DNA of 64,000 nucleotides, taken from Loripinus fragilis. Taxonomy: Eukaryota; Mollusca; Bivalvia; Lucinida; Lucinidae. Below are positions 54,369 through 64,000 of this stretch, one piece after another. The number at the start of each line of letters is the position of its first letter. Within the stretch, counting starts at the first letter, position 1. Under the pieces are notes generated by a model, which saw only the letters and a list, made by a program, of their open reading frames with translations, made no database searches and was not told the DNA's origin. Location: assembly GCA_964019695.1 (NCBI GenBank), contig OZ026515.1:139559549-139623548 (forward strand), in the 5' to 3' direction. Position numbers and translations under genes: made by a program.

Positions 54369-55028
54369 TTAGGGGATATATCTTTCAAATCTATTACTTG
54401 AATTAAATGTTTCCTGCATAAACAAAAAATGCTTTTTTATCAAGGAGAGGGATACCTTTGGCCACATTGTTGTATGAACAATTTATACATCTCACATAGA
54501 TCACTTTATGCCCCAACATACAGCTTTTGAGCAATCCACAACATGCTTATCAACTTCCTGGTTTGATACCATTTTGTGACACGCTGGATGAACTTTAGAA
54601 ACAAACAGTTGCATGAACAAGAACTACAATTATCCGACTACAATATATGGAAGTATTTTCGCCCAAATGTACAAATTTCTGGTAGAATAATATATATTTA
54701 CAATTTTTGGTCATGAACTTTTCAAGGTCAAAATGAAAAATTGCAAATAACACCAGAAATACATATATTTGGGTCAAAATACTTCTATATATTATAGTCA
54801 GATAATTGTAGTTCATGTCATGGAAATGGGTTTCTCTAAAGTTCAACCAGCGTGCCACAATATTGCAAACGGTATCAAACAAGGAATTGACTCTAAAAAG
54901 GCTGATAAGCATGCTGCCGATTGCTCAAAAGCTGTATGTTGGGGCGTAAAGTGATCTATGTTAGATGTATAAATTGTTCATACAACAATGTGGCGCAAGT
55001 AAGAGCTTTTGAAAGATATATCCCTTAA
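54369..55028. mobile_element. Foldback-type element with ~300-bp arms
   Basis: TTAGGGGATATATCTTTCAA mirrors TTGAAAGATATATCCCTTAA. Arms continue through GCCACATTGTTGTATGAACA, ATCACTTTATGCCCCAACAT and ACTACAATTATC to a centre near 54710. The left arm has about 60 extra bases. The ORFs inside (54595-54912 minus, 54769-54954 plus) are by-products of the palindrome. Confidence 0.9.
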
Positions 55029-55419
55029 GGCGACACTGTGTCGGTTTTGTTACCAGTGGCAAGAAAATCTGGGGGGGGGGGATGAAAAATTGAACCCCTT
55101 TCCAAAGCGTTGTTTTCATCAAAAATAGTTTTTTCTTCTTCGATGCACTGCGCTGCATATCCAGTTTTTGCTAAATTTATGTGTTAATCAGAAGGGGGTA
55201 GCAATTCAAAAGTTGGTGCCAACATGTCGATCTGCCCTTTTCGTTAATGTCTGCATTTAATGCTGAAAGATTCAAGCCATGGACCGCGTCTCCAACGGGT
55301 TGTGATTTTCTGTTTTCCAAGGTATCATGGTCCAAGTACTGACCATGTCTGCTTTAGGACATTTTGTTATGAGAGCAGTGAAGGCACTGGTACACATTAG
55401 GCTCTTCGACCACATTTGG

Positions 55420-55560
55420 CCTCGATGTGAGTTAATCTGGTTTCATGGCTTGCAAACAACCCACGCAGACTGATCAGCCCCTTTGTTATTCGTTTTTTGG
55501 AAAGTATCATATCTCATCATGCTACACAGATTATAGAAAGGTTTTCGCGTCGAGGCATAT
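55420..55560 (+). mobile_element. Family C MITE fragment
   Basis: TTTGGCCTCGATGTGAGTTA, ACTGATCAGCCCCTTTGTTA and TTTTTGGAAAGTATCATATC match family C. Confidence 0.65.
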
Positions 55561-55889
55561 ATCCAACATGACTGGCCTGTTGGGCAAGGAATTGATGAAA
55601 AGGGTGAAGCAATGCCAACTTTTATAAAGAAGCAACACTAAAATTGTTTGAATTTAAAACGGTATTTTTGACCGTTTTGTGGTATGCATTAAAAGGACAT
55701 TTTTTCTGAACTAGGCCTATCATTTTTCATTGACACACCACCTACTCGCATTTTGTGGCATTAACCATTTAAATACCAAGGGTTACGGCGAAATCATTCA
55801 TTTGAAGTCAAGAACAGATGAAAATGCCACATGAACTGCAGCGTAAGAAAAAAAACGCTTTGTTGATCGACAAACGTCATGTGAAAATA

Positions 55890-56205
55890 AATAATAAAAA
55901 CCTGCACTGGCGCACAGTCTGCTCAGCACCTTTGTTATTCGATATCTTAATTATTTTGTTTTGTTTGTTTGATTTGATTATTTACATCCCAGTCAACAAA
56001 ATTTTCAGTTATGTCGGGACGGGTCTTCCTGAGTTGAACCAGTACTAAACAAGGATTAGAGTGTCTTGCTCAAGGACACAACGTAGAGACACCGGTGAGG
56101 CTCGAACCCGCAAGCCCTCGGTCTCGAGTCAAGAGCTTTAAATTATACATGCACACTAGCAATGTTCCAGCCCGTCTCTATAGCTGAACAGACTGGGCAA
56201 GTTCA
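55890..56205 (+). mobile_element. Family C relic split by a SINE
   Basis: GCGCACAGTCTGCTCAGCAC and CTTTGTTATTCGATATC lie left of the SINE. ATGTTCCAGCCCGTCTCTAT and AGCTGAACAGACTGGGCAAG lie right. Confidence 0.6.
55971..56142 (-). mobile_element. tRNA-derived SINE, family 2, minus strand
   Basis: Inverted B box (GAGGCTCGAACCCGC), GTGTCTTGCTCAAGGACAC, GAACCAGTACTAAAC and ATTTGATTATTTACATCCCA correspond to the 15683 copy. Confidence 0.88.
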
Positions 56206-56539
56206 CAAGCGCTAAGGTAATCTATTAAAAATACGGTGCAAAATTTTAGCAATTTTGTCGAATTGGTCTATCCATCCACATCGGATCTTTGTATTTGATC
56301 TTCTGGCATGAAGATACAATCGCAAACATTACAGATTTTTAAACGCGGCGGCTGTGCTAAAGTTCCGTTAGATTTTAAGCCTAGCGGACAACATGGGGAC
56401 GCAAATATATACTGACGGACAAAAGAAACGCTTCAATTGAATTTTGTCAGGTTTTACATTTGGTTCACAAACACGAGCTGCACGAGCTAACCATGACCAG
56501 AACATTGAATAAAGCATCTGTGTTATTTTTGTTTATCGG

Positions 56540-57160
56540 GCATGTTGGTAAACACGAACAGCGTAGTCATCGCGTGGTGGTTGCAGTCGACGAGTGCACA
56601 AAATAGTATACCTAGCTGTTTATAAAGGTAATATTTTGGTCATTTTTTTACTTCTGAAAATATTCATCGCGAATTATTATCACTTATAGATCCAGCTGTG
56701 TATCTGCTTAACATTTTTGTGGGTTGAGTGGTAGTCGCTACAGCGCCAGAGTTATGCCAAAAAAGTGATTTTTTTCCTGAAAAGAGGATGAAAGAAATTT
56801 TCGCTTTTGTTCTGGAATGTATGCTTACTTTCGATAAAATGCAAAATACCAATCTTTTAATGTGCACAAAGTTTGAAATCTGAGGACAGGGCATTTTGGA
56901 AGTTATTCAAGTTTTTCATACTGTACGCATAGATCTGTATATCAGGTGTTCTGGCCCAGTAGTCATGTGTCTAGATAAAATTAATATGAATCAGTCAACG
57001 ACCTGACCACTAGGCCAGAATACCCGATATACAGAACTATGCGTACAGTATGCTTTCAAAACTCCAGCCTGAAATTTCCAACATTTTTCACATTAAAGTA
57101 CTGTTAGTCGGTTATCTTGCATTTTAGCCAAATCTAGAACATAAGAGGTTCTCTAGCGTT
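56540..57160. repeat. Relic of the 62189 MITE family around a nested hairpin
   Basis: CGAACAGCGTAGTCATCGCG, GTTGCAGTCGACGAGTGCAC and GGTAATATTTTGGTCA match one arm of 62189-62440. AGGTTCTCTAGCGTTG near 57147 matches its end. Confidence 0.6.
56917..57053. mobile_element. Small MITE with ~48-bp inverted arms
   Basis: CATACTGTACGCATAGATCT and GTATATCAGGTGTTCTGGCC mirror GGCCAGAATACCCGATATAC and AGAACTATGCGTACAGTATG. Confidence 0.9.
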
Positions 57161-57370
57161 GTTAATATATACTGAAGGACTTTAAAAACGCACCGCCTGC
57201 TTAAATGCTTATTTATGTCGAAAATTGGATATTTTCATTATGTGAAAAATAAAATTGACAAGTTCCGTCATTTAGCTTGCATTCAATAAGAAAATCGAAA
57301 CGCTGTGGCTTATGATTGCCGTGACGTCGCGATAAATCTGAGACAACTCAAATTCAAAAAGTCCCCATAC

Positions 57371-58314
57371 AGTTATAAGAGGGGGGTGTGTAGGCCTCTC
57401 GAAGAAGAGAGCTCATTTTGCCTAGGATTATCCACACGCCCAGTTAGTGAAATAGTCCCGGTTTGTCTAAACCCAAGGTTTTAAGTTCTCATTACTTTGT
57501 TGTGATGAGGTTTCTAGAGAAGTAGCTTTCGTTTTTAATAGCTTTAAGTATTGCTTATTTCGGTGGTAGAATACCTCTATTGTACATGTGTATTAGCATG
57601 TCGTGTACAACACACATTTGTACTAAACAGCTCTTCACGAGCGTGTTTACTATGTTGTTTTCTATAATAGAAACTTACTCGTGTATGTCTCTATCCCCAG
57701 CAGACAATAGCCAGGTCTGCAAGAACGCGTTTTCGAGAAGAAAACTTCTCTTCTTCAGTTGCAAATAAAGACACACCGAATGAGTGCTCAAAAAACAAGT
57801 GAATATGATCAGTAAATGTCACAATCACGCACTCAATTTCGCTTTTGTTTTGCGCCGTTTATAGGTGTAAGTATGTGTGTTATGGAAATAACACGTATAT
57901 TTTTGTAGCAAAGATCAGTTGTGTTTCACCAATGAGCAGTCTGATCCGAGTTTGCCATACTATGAGTGATGAAAACCACTAGCGTATCTGATGATAGACC
58001 CGTGTAAGGTATGGGTTCTGACTGTTGGTAAACTACATATAGTTGTGTTTATTAACTGATTTTAGAAGCTGTCAGGTTGGTACTGACTGTTATTTGCTTC
58101 TGCAATACGCTGGGGTTGGTACCCAGTGCGTATGCTCAGTATATGCTGGGGTTGGTACCCAGTGAGCTATGCTCAGTATATGCTGGGGTTGGTACCCAGA
58201 GAGCTTTATGTAAGTGCTCTGTTTCAAATAAGAACTTTCAAAAGAAAGTCTAAAACATCGCAATATTCTTTCAATAAGAATAAGCGTGTGATCAAGCCAA
58301 AGTCAAAACTCTAG
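57371..58314 (+). repeat. Left LTR (944 bp)
   Basis: It contains TTATAAGAGGGGGG near the start, a GCAAATAAAGAC poly(A)-signal-like word near 57763, and three ~36-bp tandem units GCTGGGGTTGGTACCCAG at about 58109-58200. The 62-codon ORF repeated in both LTRs is not considered a gene. Confidence 0.9.
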
Positions 58315-59736
58315 CTGGCCACTAACGATCTTTGCCTCCTGTGTTATATTTGTTAATTAACCATGTTGGCGCCTTCTCTGATCTCTATTAATTACCCAGG
58401 TTCGGACAGACCAAACAACCACGTGGGGTACTCAGCAGTTAGTCACGCATCAAATGATTATACCGTACAACCCATAATACTCCTAATAAGTTCGTCTTGT
58501 TTTCTCCTGATAAGTAGCATGTATTACATGCGATGTTTGATCCTAATAAATAAATGAATATGATCAGAAAACTCAATCACAACAAAATTTGTCTACCCTT
58601 TCATTTACTGATAAATTCCAGAAGTTTCGTGGTCAAATAGCGCAGACCCAGATTAGATTGCTTCTATATGTATAGAACTGTGCAGAGGAAACACAAAGCA
58701 TGGCGACTTTTGTCAATTTTGTCGTCTGCTGACGTATTTTAGAAGCTGCATGATCAAGCGGTTTTGATCCAGACTAGACTGCTTCTGTAAGTGAACGAAT
58801 ATGACCAGGAAATATCAGTATAATGGGTCAGCGACTTTGACGTCCGCTGACGTATTTTATGAGTTTCAGGATCAAGTATTGCGTATCCAAAGTAGGTAGC
58901 TTTTGTCAATCAACAAGAATATGCAGAAAACGCACATTTTAACGAATGTTATCGACCATGTCGTCTGCTGACGTATTTTAGAAGCTGCTTGGTCAAAAGG
59001 TGTTGGTCCAGATTAGACTGCGTCTGTAAGTGAGTGAATATGACCAGGAAACGTCAGTATTAATAAGCAGTCGACCCTGACGTCCGCTGACGTATTTTAG
59101 GAGCTTCGTGGTCGAAAATTGCGTATCTGAGTTAGGTTGATTTTGTAAACTAAAGACAATTTGACAGGAAACGCAAATTTTGACGAATTTTGACAACTTT
59201 GTCGTTTGCTGAAGTATTCTAGAAGCTAATGTGTGCTTAAATAGTGTGAATCCAGACTAGACTGCTTCTGAAATAAACGAATATGACCAGTCTTCGTCAA
59301 TCACAATGGGTTGTCGACCCTGACGTCCGCTGACGTGTTTAGGAGCGTCATGGTCGAATAGTGCGTACCCAAGCTAAGTTGATTTGAAATCAAGATAAAG
59401 TTATGACAGGAAACGCAAATTTTGACAAATGTCGTCGACCCTGTAGTCCGCTGGTGTACTTTTAACATAAGTTTCTTGGTTAACAAGTTATTGGGCTAAA
59501 TAGACCCGTTATTTTGTCATAGTGCTCAATATGTACTAAATATGTCACGTTTAATGCTGAGTTCTTTGTTGAGATTCATGGCTCTCCTTTTTAACTTTAC
59601 AATCTCTTTCAATGTGTTATCCAATATGATTGTTTTGGTCAGCAAAATGAGTACTCCCAACTCTTGGCCACACCGTTTCCGGGGCCACTGTTAACGAGTT
59701 CCTACTATGGGCATAATCTGGGTGCCTAAAACATAT
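58315..59736 (+). repeat. Internal domain: ~120/240-bp tandem repeats instead of gag-pol
   Basis: GTCGTCTGCTGACGTATTTT with AGAAGCTGC recurs at about 58722, 58965 and (changed) 59203. A sister half-unit, GACGTCCGCTGACGTATTTT, lies about 120 bp after each. Each is followed by CCAGACTAGACTGCTTCTG or GCGTATCCAAAGTAG. The array spans about 58600-59470. Ends of the domain are unique sequence. Confidence 0.85.
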
Positions 59737-60680
59737 AGTTATAAGAGGGGGGTGTGTAGGCCTCTCGAAGAAGAGAGCTCATTTTGCCTAGGATTATCCA
59801 CACGCCCAGTTAGTGAAATAGTCCCGGTTTGTCTAAACCCAAGGTTTTAAGTTCTCATTACTTTGTTGTGATGAGGTTTCTAGAGAAGTAGCTTTCGTTT
59901 TTAATAGCTTTAAGTATTGCTTATTTCGGTGGTAGAATACCTCTATTGTACATGTGTATTAGCATGTCGTGTACAACACACATTTGTACTAAACAGCTCT
60001 TCACGAGCGTGTTTACTATGTTGTTTTCTATAATAGAAACTTACTCGTGTATGTCTCTATCCCCAGCAGACAATAGCCAGGTCTGCAAGAACGCGTTTTC
60101 GAGAAGAAAACTTCTCTTCTTCAGTTGCAAATAAAGACACACCGAATGAGTGCTCAAAAAACAAGTGAATATGATCAGTAAATGTCACAATCACGCACTC
60201 AATTTCGCTTTTGTTTTGCGCCGTTTATAGGTGTAAGTATGTGTGTTATGGAAATAACACGTATATTTTTGTAGCAAAGATCAGTTGTGTTTCACCAATG
60301 AGCAGTCTGATCCGAGTTTGCCATACTATGAGTGATGAAAACCACTAGCGTATCTGATGATAGACCCGTGTAAGGTATGGGTTCTGACTGTTGGTAAACT
60401 ACATATAGTTGTGTTTATTAACTGATTTTAGAAGCTGTCAGGTTGGTACTGACTGTAATTTGCTTCTGCAATACGCTGGGGTTGGTACCCAGTGCGTATG
60501 CTCAGTATATGCTGGGGTTGGTACCCAGTGAGCTATGCTCAGTATATGCTGGGGTTGGTACCCAGAGAGCTTTATGTAAGTGCTCTGTTTCAAATAAGAA
60601 CTTTCAAAAGAAAGTCTAAAACATCGCAATATTCTTTCAATAAGAATAAGCGTGTGATCAAGCCAAAGTCAAAACTCTAG
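59737..60680 (+). repeat. Right LTR (944 bp)
   Basis: Same as the left LTR apart from one seen change, including the three GGGGTTGGTACCCAG units (60475-60566) and AATAAAG near 60130. No polypurine tract precedes it: upstream is TGCCTAAAACATAT. Confidence 0.9.
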
Positions 60681-61590
60681 CATACCTTCTATTATGAACT
60701 ATAAAAAGTTTTCAAACCGATGTTTGTTCTTGAAAGCAAAATGAAAGACAAAATCAAATCATGAAGTTTTAGGCCTCTGGCAACGTTCATTACGTCTACA
60801 TGGCGTCATTGATTTTTGACGTAATTGGCCGTTTATATCCTAAGGATCAGGAATAATCAAAATCTTTTTGTTGCCAACAGATACTCCTCAATCAGCTGCA
60901 TAAAAGACAAAAGTATCGCGACATGCGCGTACGTCACCCGTCTGTTATTGATGCTTGAAAATTTAAGACTGACGTTAGCAAAGAAACGCTGCGAGTGGGA
61001 GCGTAATAAAACGGGTATTTCTGAAAAATTTTGTGTTTTTCCCTTTGTTAAGACATCTGGCTACCACCTAAAAGTATTTGTTTTTAAATTGAATCAAATT
61101 CACATTTGTCAGGCGACAATTGTTGAAAAACACTTACGTCGATATTACGTCAGAATGAACAGCATGAGAATATCGATATAATGGCAAACCATGGTCCATT
61201 TTGCAAGAGGATAAAAATGATAAAGAAAACAGCCTCAAATTAATCATGTGGAAGAGACAGAGAATGTAAAATGGTGCGTTTTTAAAGTGCCTCAGTATAC
61301 ATGAATATTTTAACTGCTGTCACTAAATTTATCGAAAATTTTGCAAGTAGCGATTCAGAATATTCTCAAACGATGAAATAAAAAAAAAGCAAATAAATCT
61401 TGAAATTTGGTGAATTTTCTACAAAAACAAAGCACTAAGTTTTCACAATTTGACGTTTCCACTCTTCGTCACAACGCAGTACTGGTTTTATACGATGAAG
61501 GAGCTGGATTGGCGGAGAAGCAGCATAGCTTACGCTTTGTTGGGCTTGTGTCAAGGATATCCTAAAATAGCTAGACCTCTGCTAGCATAA

Positions 61591-61670
61591 GTCTCAGACC
61601 ACTATCGGCCCACCAGCGAAACGCCATTCAAATGGCGTCTGGCTGGTCGGCCGATAGTGGTTCGAGACTG
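61591..61670. repeat. AGCGAAACGCC hairpin, solitary
   Basis: GTCTCAGACCACTATCGGCC mirrors GGCCGATAGTGGTTCGAGAC around CCAGCGAAACGCCATTCAAA and its partner (one or two mismatches). Confidence 0.9.
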
Positions 61671-61949
61671 TATGCCCACTGTAACCACAGGAGCTTGAAG
61701 TTCTATCCTTATATCGCTTCCAAACCCTGAAACCGAAAATCTCATAATGTCATTACGTAGTGACATTGTGAGCTTTGGTTTTGAGGCTATAGGGGTGATT
61801 GAAGGATCTTACTTCAAGCTCCTGTGCTGTAACGTACTTATTTCCATAAGTTTTGAGTGTGCGAGCAATGATTGCAATGCCAGTGTCGACGTACAGGGTC
61901 GTTTTAGCCATGGCTGGTCGCCTAGGTGCAAAAAGGGCAAGCTCTCGTG

Positions 61950-62145
61950 TTTGCTTGGTTTGATGCTTAACGTCCCAGTCAACAGCTATGGTCATGACGG
62001 GACGGTCAGTTCACCTAACCACACTTTTTTCCTTGGGGCAAGCTTGACTAAGTCTTCGTGCACATACTTTCGCTTGTAACTGACAACAACCCTTCGTGAA
62101 TCAGCGGAAGGGGGAGGATGGCCGTAAAACGACCCAGCCAAGATC
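61950..62145 (-). mobile_element. SINE family 1, headless copy
   Basis: AACGTCCCAGTCAACAGCTA, GGGACGGTCAGTTCACCTAA and ACTGACAACAACCCTTCGTG match 40541-40863. The tRNA head beyond about 62125 is replaced. Confidence 0.85.
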
Positions 62146-62188
62146 GTGTGAATTCCTCTTTAGGTAGTCCTTTTAATATAGCTATAAA

Positions 62189-62440
62189 CACGCCAGAGAA
62201 CCACTGTACTCGAACAGTACAGTCATCACGTGTTGGTTGCAATCGACGAGTGCACAGAATATGTTTACCTAGCCGTAAAAAGGGTAATATTTTGGTCAAT
62301 ATTTTACTTTTGAAAAATATTTTCAGAAGCAAAATATTGCCCAAAATATTACCCTTTTTAACAGATACTATCCTGTGCACTCGCCGACTGCAACCAACAC
62401 GCGATGACTGCGCTGTTCAAGTACAGGGTTCTCTAGCGTG
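62189..62440. mobile_element. Palindromic MITE with ~115-bp arms
   Basis: CACGCCAGAGAACCACTGTA with GTTGCAATCGACGAGTGCAC mirrors GTGCACTCGCCGACTGCAAC with TACAGGGTTCTCTAGCGTG. The inner arms are GGGTAATATTTTGGTCAATA and CAAAATATTACCC. Confidence 0.92.
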
Positions 62441-63043
62441 ATAAAGTTATGCCTGGATATTGTTTTCACTAACATTTTCCTGGGGGTGTCATGTTCTACA
62501 GCATCTGGTATGGGTTAACACTGTTTCTACCGGCTTCCATCTTCGTTCAAACGTCGGTGTACTGTTCGCTAAGTTGGGTTCAAACCATTTCAATTATTTT
62601 ACCCGTAATTATGGTTTGTGCAGCAAAGAACATACCCCCGAAAACCTATTAAAATATTACTGTAAATTGAATGGTTTAATTTGTACTTTTGCATAGTTTG
62701 TCCCATAACATTGCACTGGGTGACTTTTCAGAAATGTTTAAACCATATTAAACTCACATAAAATAAATGAAATTGCACTTCAGGGTCTATGCGTCACATT
62801 ATGGGCATATGCGAACATCAAGGTTGCAGATAAAAATGCAGACCCGCAATGTCTGATCCCATTAGGACACCATACACGTCAAGTGATAGGATTTAAAAAG
62901 AATAATTATTGAATATTTTGTTTTTGTTTCACATTCAGTTGAGACACGTATTCAAAGTTTGGATTTGAGTGTGCCTCGACATGTTTAATCAAACACGGTA
63001 CTTACTACGGTCTGTAAAGATCAAAGCCTAGCACACAAGTCAT

Positions 63044-63323
63044 CATGCGCGGATCCAGAGTTATATGTCAGAGGGGATCTAATTTTTGCAACTCTTTTTT
63101 AAAGTTGATGAGGGGAGAGAGGATCCAAAAACTACTATAAGCGGGTCATCATCGGCCCTCCAGCGAAACGCTATTTATATGGCGCTTCGCTAGCGAGCCG
63201 ATAGTGGCCCAACATTGAATGCTGGCTTAGCAGCTTTGTGATTTTCAGGGAATCCAACCAGTATTGCTAAGAAACCCCTTTTTCAGGGGGCGGACCCCCT
63301 GTCCCCACCTGGATCCGCGCATG
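63044..63323 (-). mobile_element. Family B MITE
   Basis: CATGCGCGGATCCAGAGTTA and CACCTGGATCCGCGCATG are clear inverted ends. The hairpin at 63144-63210 is the AGCGAAACGC type with several mismatches. Confidence 0.9.
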
Positions 63324-63356
63324 AGTCAAACAATGTTTATCTCCGTGCTTCTCATG

Positions 63357-63570
63357 CCTGGTCCTGAGGCAACTCAACTGAGCATGAAATTTCAACTGCT
63401 CATAAAAACAAAAATACTGAAAAATAAATGTTTCTTTCTTGTTCCGAAGAACTCAGTTGTTGTATTTATCCTGATAATAAATGTTAAAATGCCAAGGCAT
63501 TTTAGCAATTTTAGCATTTCGATTCTCAGTTGAGTTGAGTATGAAGCACTTTTATAACCTTGAGGCCTGG
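63357..63570. mobile_element. Family I MITE
   Basis: CTGGTCCTGAGGCAACTCAA and TGAGCATGAAATTTCAACTG mirror TCTCAGTTGAGTTGAGTATG and ACCTTGAGGCCTGG. The interior has the same ATAAATGTTAAAATGCCAA as 12515-12760. Confidence 0.8.
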
Positions 63571-63930
63571 TTTGAAATGGGTTTTAGTGTTTGTCATGTA
63601 TTGTAGCTGTATTACAGGATAACTTTACTGTCATTGCAAGACCTGTTAGTGCGAAAATGGTCTTACCCCTACAGCATATATGCATATATTTAGGTTTGAC
63701 CGTCTCCACAGCATGATGTTTATCTGACGTCAGTAGCGTCACAATGGATGTTAACTGATATCACAGTCATGATAAGTGACGACAACGTAATCATAATGCG
63801 TCGAACAGACGACCATGATCATTGATGCCGACCATCTGTGTCCAAATATACCTATGCCAACGATGAAATCAATTGCTTTCAGTACCCCATCCTTCCCAAA
63901 CTCCGACCCATCCCGCCCCTAATCTCTCTT

Positions 63931-63933
<3 letters not shown>

Positions 63934-64000
<67 letters not shown>
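63934..64000. repeat. (CT)n microsatellite reaching the window end
   Basis: A poly-C run is followed by more than 25 CT dinucleotides that continue to the last base. Confidence 0.97.

Larger units (their letters stand above)
57371..60680 (+). mobile_element. Young non-autonomous LTR retrotransposon (LARD/TRIM-like)
   Basis: Two direct 944-bp repeats (57371-58314 and 59737-60680) enclose 1,422 bp. The 5-bp CATAC precedes the first (57366-57370) and follows the second (60681-60685), as expected for an integrase target duplication. I see one mismatch between the LTRs (T at 58091, A at 60457). A TGG two bases after the left LTR (TGGCCACTAACG at 58316) is a candidate tRNA primer site. There is no gag, protease, RT or integrase frame. 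The LTRs start AGTTATAAG rather than TG, as some Ty3/gypsy LTRs do. Orientation is inferred from the candidate PBS and AATAAA. Confidence 0.87.
57170..61297. mobile_element. TA-flanked TIR element, split by the LTR retrotransposon
   Basis: TACTGAAGGACTTTAAAAAC with GCACC on the left mirrors GGTGC with GTTTTTAAAGTGCCTCAGTA on the right, and TA flanks both ends. Without the 3.3-kb LTR insertion the element is about 813 bp. The 118-codon ORF at 60825-61181 inside it has no recognisable domain. Confidence 0.75.

Noticed and set aside
54595..54954. ORFs on both strands inside the foldback element
   Set aside because: Both derive from the inverted arms and have no protein signature.
57580..57768. 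62-codon ORF present identically at 59946-60134
   Set aside because: It is duplicated only because it lies in both LTRs. It has no domain and sits in non-coding LTR sequence.
60825..61181. 118-codon ORF as a transposase fragment
   Set aside because: No DDE motif or helix-turn-helix can be seen. It lies in the TIR relic but cannot be assigned.
61747..62079. 110-codon ORF as a gene
   Set aside because: Its second half is antisense SINE family 1, and the remainder has no recognisable feature.
62048..62441. Two overlapping ~107-110 codon ORFs on opposite strands
   Set aside because: They are by-products of the palindromic MITE at 62189-62440.

Overview
The window looks like nuclear DNA of a bivalve mollusc. 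A heterodont lineage related to Dreissena or Mya is my low-confidence guess. The grounds are spliced gene structure, no operons or dense coding, an L2/CR1-type LINE, tRNA-derived SINEs and very many small palindromic transposons. Several carry motifs I associate with bivalve repeats (GTCGTCTGCTG, and TCACCTGAGC ends with GTCCGTCCGTC). I could not run any search, so the taxonomy is inference.

Only two host genes are supported. (1) A spliced SUMO-targeted ubiquitin ligase of the RNF4 family lies on the + strand, with six coding exons from 2641 to 18652. All exon junctions are phase-consistent, including a 19-nt microexon. The peptide has four SUMO-interaction-like motifs, acidic and proline stretches, and a C3HC4 RING with RNF4-like spacing and tail. 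The start codon was not found. A 57-nt block inside the SIM exon is present in four tandem copies with splice-site-like borders. A ~32-bp minisatellite of about 980 bp begins right after the stop codon. (2) A single-exon 206-codon ORF of unknown function lies at 51783-52403.

Everything else is mobile or repetitive DNA. 1-2525: decayed arrays and a SINE. 3562-5471: 5'-truncated LINE with an intact RT frame, inside an RNF4 intron. 6.6-18.5 kb: RNF4 introns packed with miniature inverted-repeat elements (MITEs), one ending 15-70 nt upstream of each of the last five exons. 20.4-31.7 kb: hAT MITE, hairpin families and a 1.7-kb repeat with three internal units. 32.3-39.7 kb: an inverted duplication with ~950-bp arms around a ~5.15-kb spacer that holds a 1.3-kb Tc1/mariner-like element and a 191-bp tandem array. 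40.5-50.4 kb: SINEs and decayed arrays, with long stretches I cannot identify. 53.6-57.1 kb: nested MITEs and a foldback element. 57.2-61.3 kb: a very young non-autonomous LTR retrotransposon with nearly identical 944-bp LTRs, a 5-bp target duplication and a tandem-repeat interior in place of gag-pol, inserted in an older TIR element. The end is MITEs and a (CT)n run.

The genes show no joint pathway. The main story is a conserved STUbL gene whose introns, splice-site surroundings and 3'UTR have been heavily colonised by MITEs and tandem repeats.
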